64,000 bases of DNA from Oxalobacteraceae bacterium UBA6704. GTDB taxonomy: Bacteria; Pseudomonadota; Gammaproteobacteria; Burkholderiales; Burkholderiaceae_D. The stretch lies in NCBI GenBank assembly GCA_002454505.1, contig DKJA01000148.1, positions 11,842 through 75,841 of the forward strand. Reading direction: 5' to 3'. Below, in pieces: positions 26,567-34,608 of the stretch. Position 1 is the first letter of the stretch, and every line of letters begins with the position of its first letter. Both the position numbers and the translations under genes were made by a program. The notes under the pieces were generated by a model, which saw only the letters and a program-made list of their open reading frames with translations, was not told the origin of the DNA and did not search any database.

Positions 26567-28036
26567 GTGAGCCAAACGCTGGTCCAGAAGCTGATTCGTA
26601 CCAAGCCTGTCCAAGTCACTCCCGATCACACCCACGTCCCCGGCGGACTGGCCCGCTCGATGGGCCTGTTCCCGCTGACGATGATCGGCGTCGGCGCCAC
26701 GATCGGCACCGGCATCTTCTTCACGATGGTCGAGGCGGTGCCGAAGGCCGGCCCGGCGGTGATCCTGTCGTTCCTGCTTGCCGCGCTGACGGCCGGCCTG
26801 ACGGCCCTGTGCTACGCCGAGCTGTCGTTCCGCATTCCCGCTTCCGGTTCCTCCTATTCGTTCGCCTACGCCACCGTCGGCGAATTCTTCGCCTTCATCA
26901 TGGCCGCCTGCCTGCTGCTCGAATACGGGCTGGCCGCGAGTGCCACGGCGATCGGCTGGTCCGACTACCTGAATAATTTTTTGGGTAACGCCTTCGGCTG
27001 GCACATCCCCACGGTGCTGCGCACGCCGATGATCGTGTCCACGCACGAGGGCATCATGTTCAACGTGGGCCACATCAACCTGCCGCCGATCATCCTGGTG
27101 GTGCTGTGCGGCTTCCTGCTGGTGCGGGGTGCGAAGGAATCGGCTCGCACCAACGCGATCATGGTGCTGATCAAGCTGGCCATCCTGCTGTTCTTCGTGG
27201 CGGTGGCGTTCACCGGCTTCGACATCAACAACTTCCACCCGTTCTTCAAGGGCGAGGGCGAGAAGGGCCTGCTGGGCATGGCCGGCGTGACGGCGGCGGC
27301 GGGCACGGTGTTCTTCTCGTTCATCGGCCTCGATACGGTGGCCACGGCGGGCGAGGAAGTGCACAACCCAAAGCGGAACGTCCCGCTGGGCATCCTGTCC
27401 GCGCTGGGCATCGTGACGGTGTTCTATATGCTGGTGGCGGTGGCCGCGATGGGCGCGCAGCCGGCGCACCAGTTCGAAGGCCAGGAAGCGGGCCTCGCCG
27501 TGATCCTGCAGAACGTGACGGGCCATGCGTGGCCGGCGCTGGTGCTGTCCGCCGGCGCCGTGATTTCCGTGTTCTCGGTGACGCTGGTGACGATCTACGG
27601 CCAGACGCGCATCCTGTACGCGATCTCGCGCGACGGCCTGATCTCGAAGAGCTTCCACAAGGTGAGCGCCCGCACGTCGACGCCGATCTTCAACACGGTT
27701 GTCGTCTGCATTGTGGTGGCGCTGGTGGCCGGCTTCGTCGACGCCACCTTCCTGTGGGATATGGTCAGCATGGGCACGCTGACGGCGTTCATGGTGGTCA
27801 GCGTGGCGGTGCCCGTCATGCGCCGCAAGGACCGCCAGCAGGGCATGTCCACGAAGGGCGGCTTCCGCGTGCCGTTCGGCCCGTACGTGGTGCCGTGCCT
27901 GTCGATCGCCGCCTGCGCCTACCTGATGATCGGCCTGTCCGACACGACCCGCCTGATCTTCGCGATCTGGATGACGGCGTCGATCCTGACCTACTTCGCC
28001 TACGGCATGCGCAATTCGCGGCTGAACAAAGCCTGA
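26567..28036 (+). CDS. APC-superfamily amino acid permease
   Basis: An inner-membrane amino acid transporter of about 489 residues with roughly 12 predicted helices. It shows the APC signature MIGVGATIGTGIFF in helix 1 and the conserved FFSFIGLDTVATAGEEVHNPKRNVPLGI segment (in two parts) typical of cationic amino acid/YfnA-like permeases. GTG 26567 has AAGGA six bases upstream, while ATG 26561 abuts the same AAGGA, so GTG is preferred; either gives the same protein but for two residues. It is monocistronic with its own promoter candidate and a palindromic repeat after the stop. Substrate unproven; arginine or lysine would suit the neighbouring AST operon. Confidence 0.9.
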   Translation: MSQTLVQKLIRTKPVQVTPDHTHVPGGLARSMGLFPLTMIGVGATIGTGIFFTMVEAVPKAGPAVILSFLLAALTAGLTALCYAELSFRIPASGSSYSFAYATVGEFFAFIMAACLLLEYGLAASATAIGWSDYLNNFLGNAFGWHIPTVLRTPMIVSTHEGIMFNVGHINLPPIILVVLCGFLLVRGAKESARTNAIMVLIKLAILLFFVAVAFTGFDINNFHPFFKGEGEKGLLGMAGVTAAAGTVFFSFIGLDTVATAGEEVHNPKRNVPLGILSALGIVTVFYMLVAVAAMGAQPAHQFEGQEAGLAVILQNVTGHAWPALVLSAGAVISVFSVTLVTIYGQTRILYAISRDGLISKSFHKVSARTSTPIFNTVVVCIVVALVAGFVDATFLWDMVSMGTLTAFMVVSVAVPVMRRKDRQQGMSTKGGFRVPFGPYVVPCLSIAACAYLMIGLSDTTRLIFAIWMTASILTYFAYGMRNSRLNKA

Positions 28037-28120
28037 AAAGTTGCCGGGAAAATGGGGACGGACCCCATTTTTCAGGCAATGTTTCTTAGAAAACAGGGCG
28101 GTACGGCAATCCGGCTGTCT
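28036..28120. repeat. Compound REP-like element
   Basis: Contains AAAATGGGGACGGACCCCATTTTT, followed by AGAAAACAGGG and a module at 28096-28119 that recurs at 53611-53634 with one base changed. Located between the permease gene and the terminator of the 81-residue gene. Confidence 0.8.
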
Positions 28121-28135
28121 CTGTTTTTGCTTTAA

Positions 28136-28163
28136 ATGAAAAAAGCCGGCAATGCCGGCTTCT
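28136..28163 (-). terminator. Terminator of the 81-residue protein gene
   Basis: On the minus strand the hairpin AAGCCGGC-ATT-GCCGGCTT is followed by a T-run. It begins 23 bases after the stop of the gene at 28186. Confidence 0.85.
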
Positions 28164-28185
28164 TTGTTGCGCGATGCGTTGTCGG

Positions 28186-28431
28186 TCAGTCGCGGCCGGC
28201 GAGGTTGCGCAGTTCGGCGGCCTGGTCCGGCGAGGTGGCGTCGAATTCCTTTGCCAGGCTTTGCAGCGCGGCGCGGTCACGCAGCGTCGATGGCTGGGAG
28301 GCGCTGCCGTGCGAGGCGGCGGAAGCGGCCGGTGCCATGAAGAACAGTGCGCGGAGGAAGGCGGCGGCGGTGCGGCCGACGCTGTCCATGTAGCCGCCGG
28401 TTGCCTGGGTGGTGATGATTGCAGTGGACAT
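28186..28431 (-). CDS. Small protein of 81 residues, unknown function
   Basis: Begins MSTAIITTQATGGYMDSVG, has a moderately hydrophobic helix (TAAAFLRALFFMAPAASAA), and ends in a charged helical part (LQSLAKEFDATSPDQAAELRNLAGRD). A near-perfect AAGGAG lies 6 bases before the ATG, and a strong terminator follows the stop, which together make it a convincing gene despite its size. No family is recognised. It stands alone between an amino-acid permease and a permease-type gene on the other strand. Confidence 0.78.
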   Translation of the reverse strand: MSTAIITTQATGGYMDSVGRTAAAFLRALFFMAPAASAASHGSASQPSTLRDRAALQSLAKEFDATSPDQAAELRNLAGRD

Positions 28432-28608
28432 GGCAGACTCCTTGGAAAATGTTCGTTTGTTGCGGTGCAGTATAGGGGCGCCTCAGTCATAAAAAAACTT
28501 TCCGTTCGTGATGTGTTCCATACAGCGACCGTATACTTATCGGTGCGATAACGGCCGGTGTTCATAAGCGCACACGATAACTGTCCGATGGTGGACGGTA
28601 TGACTGCA

Positions 28609-28652
28609 TGGGGACTGTCCCTGGCTTCACAGGGACTGTCCCCGGGGTTGCC
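28609..28652. repeat. GGGGACTGTCCC repeat pair
   Basis: Two copies of GGGACTGTCCC in 44 bases, immediately upstream of the FtsX-type permease gene. The 277 bases between the 81-residue gene and the permease hold no other gene; two similar GATAA-containing stretches near 28545-28582 may belong to a promoter. Confidence 0.75.
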
Positions 28653-28708
28653 TGACCATGCTGGCACAGGCATTGCAATGAACCAGGCAGACAAAAACCG
28701 GAGACCTC

Positions 28709-31102
28709 ATGCCCCACATCCGCATCGCCCTGCGCCAGTTCGCCCGCCAGCCGCTGCACGCGGCCGCCATGCTGCTCGGCCTGTCCATCGGCATGGCGGC
28801 CGCCTTCCTGCTGCTGGCGTTCGTCCATTACTCGTTCAGCTACGACAGCGCGGTGCCCGACAACGGCCGCGTGTTCGTCCTCAAGCACAAGCTGAACCTG
28901 CTGGCGCAACCGCAGTGGGTCGAGCGGATGCCGCTGCCCGCGTACGACGTGCTGGCCGGCAGCGGCCTGCCGCTGATGCTGTGCATGGCCACGCCGCACA
29001 AGATCACGCTGAAGCTGGACGGCATGTTGCGCGACGTGGAATTCACCGAAGTGAGCGACACCTTCCCCGTCATGTTCGGCGTCGCCGCCACGGCCGGCGA
29101 CCTGCACGCGGCACTGGCGCGGCCGGACGGCCTGGCGCTGACACCGCAAGGCGCGCTGGCGCTGTTCGGCACCGCGCCGGCATTGGGCCGCACGGTGGAC
29201 GTTGATGGCAAGGTGCTGCGCGTGCTGGCGCTGCTGCCCGAGCCGCCGCCGAATACGACGCTGCCGTACCGCGCCCTCGTCGGCAACGGCACGGTGCTGT
29301 GGGCCCCCGGCGCGCGCGAGCGCATGCGGCACGAGTGGCTGGCGCTGGCGGGCAAGCTGTTCGTCAGGCCGGCGGCGGGCGTGCCGGCGGAGTCGGTGCG
29401 GGCGGCGATGCAGCAGGGCGCGGACCGCATCCTGCCGCAGCTGGTCGGCGAAGAGACCACGCGCCGCCTCGGCACGATCGCGGAGATCGGCATCACGCCG
29501 CTGGCCGATGCCTACTTCGACACGTCCGTGGCCGCGTTCCAGGGTGGCCCGCGCGCATCGAAAGCCGGCGTGCTGGCGGTGGCCGCGCTGGCCGTGCTGA
29601 TCCTCGGCCTGGCCGCGACGAACTACGTCAACCTCGCCACGCTGCGGGTGCTGGACCGCGCGCGCGAGATCGCCGTCCGCAAGACGCTGGGCGCCGGCAC
29701 GGGCAGGCTGGCGTTGCAGTTCGTGGCGGAATCCATCGCCGCGGCGCTGGCGGCGACGGCCGCCGGTCTGCTGCTGGCGTGGCTGCTGCTGCCCGTGTTC
29801 TCGACGTTGATGGACCGTCCGCTGGACCAGTTCCTGTCCGGCTCCGCATTGCTGGCCGCGCTGGCGCTCGGTGTCGGCGTCGGCATCGCCTGCGGCATCT
29901 GGCCGGCGCGGCTGGCCTTGCGCGTGCTGCCCGGCCAGGCGCTCGCTGGACGTAACGGCAGCGAGACAGCCGGCACCGCATGGCTGCGCCGCAGTCTCAC
30001 CGTGTTCCAGTTCGCCGCCGCGATCGGGCTGTGCGCGCTGGCGCTGGCGATCGGCTGGCAGGCGCGCTTTGCCGCCACGGCCAATCCCGGCTTCGCGGTG
30101 GACGACTTCGCGCTGTTGCAGCTGCCGCCGGCACCGAACGCCACGCGGCTGGCGTTGCGCGCCGCGCTGGCCCGCCAGCCGCAGGTGACTGGCGTGGCCG
30201 CCATCGACCGCGCCTTCGGTGCGCCCGGCATCCCGATGAGTACCGCGTTCCGGCGCGCGGGCGGTGGCGAACAGCGTTTCGACCTGTCGATGGTCAGTCC
30301 GGATTTCTTTGCCGTGTCGGGAGTCGCACCGCTGACCGGCCGCGCGTTCGACGGTAACCGGCCGGCCGTGCCGCAGGCCGGCGACGCGATGCTGAACGAG
30401 CCGGCCGCGCTGGCGCTAGGCTTCCCGTCGGCCACGGCAGCCGTCGGCCAGACGGTGACGGAGGGCGGCGGCAGGGCGCTGCGCATCGTCGGCATCGCAC
30501 CGCCGCTGCGGCACCAGGGCCTGCGCCATCCGCTGCTGCCGATGGCCTACATGGTGGAGCAGGGCGAGGCGGACGTGCTGCTGGTGCGCAGCCGCGCGGA
30601 TGCGGCCACGCTGCATGCCGCGCTGGCGCCGCTGTGGCAGCAGTACTTCCCCGGCTATCCGCTGGACGTGGGCAGCGCCCGCGCCACCTTCGAAGCGGGC
30701 AGCGCGGACGACTGGCGCGCCGCCAGCCTGCTGACCGCCGGCGGCATTGTCGCGACGGGTATCGCCGCCTTCGGCATCTACGTCCTGGCTGCCGGCACGG
30801 TGCAGCGCCGCGGCCGCGAGATCGCACTGCGCAAGCTGCACGGCGCCCGCCGCCGCGCCATCGCCACGCTGGTCGGCGCCGAGTTCGCGGTGCTGCTGCT
30901 GGCCGCCGCGGCCCTGTCGCTGCCGCCTGCCGCCATCGCGATTGCGCACTACCTGGCACCGTTCGCCGTCATCGCGCCGGCCACGTGGTGGGCACTCCCC
31001 GCCGCACTGGCCCTCGGCACGCTGGTCGCACTGGCCGCCACGATCCGCCACGCCATCGCCGCGCTGCGCATCCGCCCCGCCGCCGCACTCCGGCAAGGCT
31101 GA
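28709..31102 (+). CDS. FtsX/MacB-type ABC transporter permease
   Basis: A 797-residue membrane protein with the duplicated FtsX architecture: an N-terminal helix (about 14-37), a large periplasmic MacB-like domain (about 40-275), three helices (about 285-400 region, containing ATNYVNLATLRVLDRAREIAVRKTLGAG), a second anchor helix near 430, a second periplasmic domain, and three final helices containing QRRGREIALRKLHGARR. The two internal (E)IA(V/L)RK stretches are the coupling helices that contact the ATPase. No ATP-binding subunit gene is next to it, so the partner must be encoded elsewhere. Such permeases export peptides or lipoproteins, or act in mechanotransmission. Confidence 0.87.
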   Translation: MPHIRIALRQFARQPLHAAAMLLGLSIGMAAAFLLLAFVHYSFSYDSAVPDNGRVFVLKHKLNLLAQPQWVERMPLPAYDVLAGSGLPLMLCMATPHKITLKLDGMLRDVEFTEVSDTFPVMFGVAATAGDLHAALARPDGLALTPQGALALFGTAPALGRTVDVDGKVLRVLALLPEPPPNTTLPYRALVGNGTVLWAPGARERMRHEWLALAGKLFVRPAAGVPAESVRAAMQQGADRILPQLVGEETTRRLGTIAEIGITPLADAYFDTSVAAFQGGPRASKAGVLAVAALAVLILGLAATNYVNLATLRVLDRAREIAVRKTLGAGTGRLALQFVAESIAAALAATAAGLLLAWLLLPVFSTLMDRPLDQFLSGSALLAALALGVGVGIACGIWPARLALRVLPGQALAGRNGSETAGTAWLRRSLTVFQFAAAIGLCALALAIGWQARFAATANPGFAVDDFALLQLPPAPNATRLALRAALARQPQVTGVAAIDRAFGAPGIPMSTAFRRAGGGEQRFDLSMVSPDFFAVSGVAPLTGRAFDGNRPAVPQAGDAMLNEPAALALGFPSATAAVGQTVTEGGGRALRIVGIAPPLRHQGLRHPLLPMAYMVEQGEADVLLVRSRADAATLHAALAPLWQQYFPGYPLDVGSARATFEAGSADDWRAASLLTAGGIVATGIAAFGIYVLAAGTVQRRGREIALRKLHGARRRAIATLVGAEFAVLLLAAAALSLPPAAIAIAHYLAPFAVIAPATWWALPAALALGTLVALAATIRHAIAALRIRPAAALRQG

Positions 31103-31106
31103 CCCC

Positions 31107-31224
31107 TCGAAAAGTTGCCGGAAAAATGGGGACGGACCCCATTTTCCGAGCAACATTTCCTGTAAAACAGGCGGTCCGCCGTTGCGGTCTGACCCTGTTT
31201 TACAGGAAATGTTTTACAGGAAAC
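31107..31224. repeat. Compound REP-like element
   Basis: Holds AAAAATGGGGACGGACCCCATTTTCC, then TGTAAAACAGG, a GC-rich centre and an inverted CCTGTTTTACAGGAAATGTTTTACAGGAAAC part. It closely parallels the element at 28036. Confidence 0.78.
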
Positions 31225-31248
31225 AAAAAGTCGGTTACAGCTGCGAAT

Positions 31249-31267
31249 GAGAAGTGTTATCATTTAT
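31249..31267 (+). promoter_or_regulatory. Weak Fur-box candidate upstream of the FecA-like gene
   Basis: GAGAAGTGTTATCATTTAT matches the 19-base Fur consensus at 11 positions, including the core ATCATT. It lies 26 bases before the receptor ATG, a normal operator position. Confidence 0.4.
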
Positions 31268-31292
31268 CCCCTCTCATTCCGTACCCTCCATC

Positions 31293-33377
31293 ATGCAAGA
31301 CACTTTCCACCTGTTTTCCCTGTCCCGTTGCGCAGCCGCTGTGAGCGCGGCGCTGGCTGTTTTTGCGCTGCCCGCGCAGGCGCAGGAGGCGGCGGCCGGC
31401 GAGCCGCTGGAAACGGTCACCGTGACGGGCAACTGGCTCGGCTCCGGGCTGCAGAACAGCGTGAAGAACTTCGCCGGTGCGCGCACGATGGTGCAGAAGG
31501 AGGACATCGAAGCCAGCGGCGCCGCCAGTATCGGCGACGTGCTGCGCCGTATCCCCGGCGTGCAAAGCACGGACAACTCCGGCAGCGCCGGCAGCGCGAT
31601 CTCGCTGAACATCGGCGTGCGCGGCCTGACCGGGCGCTATTCGCCCCGCTCGACGGTGCTGCTGGACGGCGTACCGCTGGCGGTGGCGCCGTATGGCCAG
31701 CCGCAGCTGTCGTTCGCGCCGGTGAGCCTGAACAATATCGAATCGATCGACGTGGTGCGCGGCGGCGGCGCCGTCCGCTACGGCCCGCAGAACGTGGGCG
31801 GCATCATCAACTTCGGCACGCGCTCGATCCCCGATGCACCGGGCATCGCCGGCGATGCGAGCATCCGCTACAACCACTTCGGCGAAGGCGGTCATAACAC
31901 GCAGTACAGCGCCTTCGTCGGCTCGCAGCTGGACAACGGCTTCGGCATCGCGCTGCTGTACTCCGGCATGGACGGCACCGAATGGCGCGCCGGCAGCGAC
32001 GAGAAGGTCAACGACTTCGCGCTGAAGTTCCGCTACCTGATCGACAGCCATTCGCAGGTGTACGGCAAGCTGTCTTACTACGATGTGACGTCGAAAACGC
32101 CGGGCGGCCTGACGGTGGCGCAGTACAACGCCGACCCGTTCCAGAACACCCGCCCCACCGACTACTGGGACGGCGAACGCAAGGGCATCGACCTGGGCTA
32201 CCTGAACACGATTTCGGCAACGCAGGAAGCGGAAGTTAAGGTGTACTACAACGAGAGCTCGCGCGGCAGTGCGCTGATCAACGCGGCGCGTACGCAGATC
32301 GCCTACCAGCCCCGCAACTACCAGGTGCTGGGCATCGAGCCGCGCTACACGCAGCGCCTGAAATGGGGCGCGATGACGCACGACGTGACAGCCGGCTACC
32401 GCTTCCTGCGCGAGCGTGGCGACGACAACTCGTACAACGTCACCATCGCCAGCGGCGCACGCAGCGCCACCGCAACCTTCGACAACGCCACCGATGCGCA
32501 CGCGCTGTACGTGGACGACCGCATCGCCTACGGTGTCTGGCGCGTGACGCCGGGCGTGCGCTTCGAGAAGATCGAATCGCAGCGCGACGACCTGGCCGCG
32601 CGCCGCACGTTCGAGACGGACAACAACAAGGCGCTTCCTTCGCTGAACGTGGCCTACCTGTACACGCCGGCGCTGACGCTGTTCACCAACTACGGCACGT
32701 CGTTCGGCCCCGTGCAGAACCTGCAGCTCAATTCGCAGACGGGCACCAATCCGCTCAAGCCCGAACTGGCGCGCACGGTGGAACTGGGCGCGCGCTACAA
32801 GGCGCACGGCCTGTCGGCGGAAGGCACGCTGTACCGCCTGCGCTTCGACAACCAGATCACCCAGGTGCCTGGCATCACGCCGGCCACCTTCCGCAATATC
32901 GGCGCAACGCGCCACGAGGGCATCGAGACGGCGCTGGATTACCGCTTCAGCGATGGCGTGCTCGATGGCCTGAACCTGTACGCGAACTGGAACTACACGA
33001 AGGCGATCCAGGAATCCGGCGCGACGGCCGGCCTGGACGTGCCGTTCTACTCGCGCCGCACCGGCACGATCGGCGCGCGCTATGAAGTGGGCGCGTTCTC
33101 GGCCGGCCTGTCCGGCAGTGCGCAGAGCGCCCAGTTCTCCGATGCGGAGAACACCATTGCTGAAGCGGCCAATGGCGGCGTGGGCCGCATTCCCGGCTTC
33201 GGCGTCTACAACGCGCAGGTTGGCTGGAAGCTCCCCGGCAAGCCGGGCGTGCAGTTGCTGGCCGGCGTGAACAACCTGGCGGACAAGCGCTATTACACGC
33301 GCAATGTCGATGGCAATGCGGGCCGCATGGTGGCTGCTTCGCGCACGACTTATGTGCAGGCGCGGGTTTGGTTCTAG
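31293..33377 (+). CDS. FecA-like TonB-dependent ferric-chelate receptor without signalling domain
   Basis: Outer-membrane receptor of 694 residues. A signal peptide (about 1-30, ending PAQA) is followed at once by a TonB-box-like ETVTV (about 40-44), a plug domain (about 60-165) and a 22-strand barrel ending in aromatic WF. The plug is strikingly like E. coli FecA, the ferric dicitrate receptor: STVLLDGVPLAVAPYGQPQL, APVSLNNIESIDVVRGGGAV and RYGPQNVGG. FecA carries an extra N-terminal signalling domain for FecR; it is absent here, and no fecI/fecR genes are nearby, so control is more likely by Fur. Substrate citrate-iron is inference. The stop overlaps the convergent gene's stop in the palindrome CTAG. 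Confidence 0.9.
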   Translation: MQDTFHLFSLSRCAAAVSAALAVFALPAQAQEAAAGEPLETVTVTGNWLGSGLQNSVKNFAGARTMVQKEDIEASGAASIGDVLRRIPGVQSTDNSGSAGSAISLNIGVRGLTGRYSPRSTVLLDGVPLAVAPYGQPQLSFAPVSLNNIESIDVVRGGGAVRYGPQNVGGIINFGTRSIPDAPGIAGDASIRYNHFGEGGHNTQYSAFVGSQLDNGFGIALLYSGMDGTEWRAGSDEKVNDFALKFRYLIDSHSQVYGKLSYYDVTSKTPGGLTVAQYNADPFQNTRPTDYWDGERKGIDLGYLNTISATQEAEVKVYYNESSRGSALINAARTQIAYQPRNYQVLGIEPRYTQRLKWGAMTHDVTAGYRFLRERGDDNSYNVTIASGARSATATFDNATDAHALYVDDRIAYGVWRVTPGVRFEKIESQRDDLAARRTFETDNNKALPSLNVAYLYTPALTLFTNYGTSFGPVQNLQLNSQTGTNPLKPELARTVELGARYKAHGLSAEGTLYRLRFDNQITQVPGITPATFRNIGATRHEGIETALDYRFSDGVLDGLNLYANWNYTKAIQESGATAGLDVPFYSRRTGTIGARYEVGAFSAGLSGSAQSAQFSDAENTIAEAANGGVGRIPGFGVYNAQVGWKLPGKPGVQLLAGVNNLADKRYYTRNVDGNAGRMVAASRTTYVQARVWF

Positions 33378-33937
33378 GGGGGTGTCTTCCGGCTTCGTGA
33401 GTAGAAGCCGATGTTCAAGTGGTGGTAGCGGCACAGCTTCACGAATGCATCAGTTGCAAGGGAGTGCGCAGGGTGATTGATGTCGCGCGCGATGTATACT
33501 TTGTCGTCGATATCGTCACGATACACCGGCGTGTCGATCATCCTGCCACTATCGCCGAGGGAGACGAACGTCGATCGGCTCCCATCGATGAATTCGTATC
33601 GAGTGAGCAGCTTGCAAAGGAAGAAAGGATATTCAGCGCCTTCGCATTCGATGATCAGTGGCTGAAATTCCATCACTCCGGGGATGCATCGCTCGAACAC
33701 ATCCTTTGCTTTTTCCGAGAACAGGGGAATGCCGATATTTGACTCCAGAAAATCCGATCGCGAAATGATGCCGGAAGTCACCCACTCCTGCGCTTTCCCT
33801 CTCGGTGTGGTGTAGCGTAGGAATTTACCTTCGTCGGTTCCCCACATGAAGTAGCCGAACAGCCGCCCGCGTGAATCTTTCAAATCGATTCGGTCGCCAC
33901 CAGTGTTCTCTGCGCTGGTCAGGTGGTAGAGTGTCAT
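33374..33937 (-). CDS. Putative immunity protein 1, paralogue of the next gene
   Basis: A 187-residue soluble protein. It aligns along its length with the 182-residue protein at 34052: both share GRL-x-YF-W, GKFL-x(2)-T-x(2)-RG-x-AQ, DFL-x-SNI-x-IP-x-FS-x-KAK-x(2)-FE, MEF, IARD and CR-x(3)-LNI-x-F. The pattern recalls the DUF1629/Imm11 immunity family; I could not confirm that. Position at the end of a VgrG-EagR-Rhs cluster supports an immunity role against the Rhs tip. The ATG at 33937 has GAGGAA upstream and is preferred over a start 20 codons earlier. Confidence 0.72.
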   Translation of the reverse strand: MTLYHLTSAENTGGDRIDLKDSRGRLFGYFMWGTDEGKFLRYTTPRGKAQEWVTSGIISRSDFLESNIGIPLFSEKAKDVFERCIPGVMEFQPLIIECEGAEYPFFLCKLLTRYEFIDGSRSTFVSLGDSGRMIDTPVYRDDIDDKVYIARDINHPAHSLATDAFVKLCRYHHLNIGFYSRSRKTPP

Positions 33938-34051
33938 GTCACTTCCTCTCATTCGGCCAATAGAATTTGCCGTATTCACGATAGTAATTGAGCGCAAAGA
34001 TGAAGTCGTCGAGTGTCGGTGTACCCGTACTTTTGCACGGCCGCCTGTCAG

Positions 34052-34600
34052 CTATGTAATTGGACTGAAGAAAATATTTAGCTTAAATTTTCGACATATC
34101 TCAGTAAATTTATCTGTGACCACCCATTCTTCTAAATTTTTTGAATCTCTGGCGATCCCGAAATCAACTGATATGGATTCTTTAAAGGCCGCTTTCGTTA
34201 TAATGGGATCTTCGCCCCGCGAGGGGCGAAATGAAGATCGCGCTTCGTCGACAAGATCCAGTCGGGTTTTTATTTTTGCCAGAAAGAATAAGTGTTCTTG
34301 CAATCCCGAACTGATTGTAATCTCATGAAATTCCATTTCGTCTGGCAACTCAATTTCAAATATTAGTTTTGCCTTTTTTGAGAAAATCGGAATATCAATA
34401 TTTGATTGCAGAAAGTCTAAAGATTTCAAGTCGTCTTCGGCAAGCGGGTCTTGGGCGATTCCGCGAGATTTGGTAAAGTTGAGGAATTTGCCATCTCCGT
34501 CGTTCCAGATGAAATAGCGGGAAAGGCGCCCGGCAGGATCGCTTAATTCGACAAGAGCTCCTTTTGTTCGAAGTTCCATGTCGAGACTATAAAATTTCAT
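34052..34600 (-). CDS. Putative cognate immunity protein 2 of the Rhs effector
   Basis: A 182-residue soluble protein whose ATG lies 8 bases after the Rhs stop, with GAGGTGA as ribosome-binding site, the position expected of the cognate immunity gene. It is paralogous to the protein at 33374 (shared motifs DFL-x-SNI-x-IP-x-FS-x-KAK, GKFL, RG-x-AQ). Its DNA is conspicuously AT-rich (many AAA, ATT, TTT codons) relative to the rest of the window, a sign of recent acquisition. No signal peptide, so it would protect in the cytosol, consistent with a nuclease toxin. Confidence 0.75.
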   Translation of the reverse strand: MKFYSLDMELRTKGALVELSDPAGRLSRYFIWNDGDGKFLNFTKSRGIAQDPLAEDDLKSLDFLQSNIDIPIFSKKAKLIFEIELPDEMEFHEITISSGLQEHLFFLAKIKTRLDLVDEARSSFRPSRGEDPIITKAAFKESISVDFGIARDSKNLEEWVVTDKFTEICRKFKLNIFFSPIT

Positions 34601-34608
34601 TTTTCACC

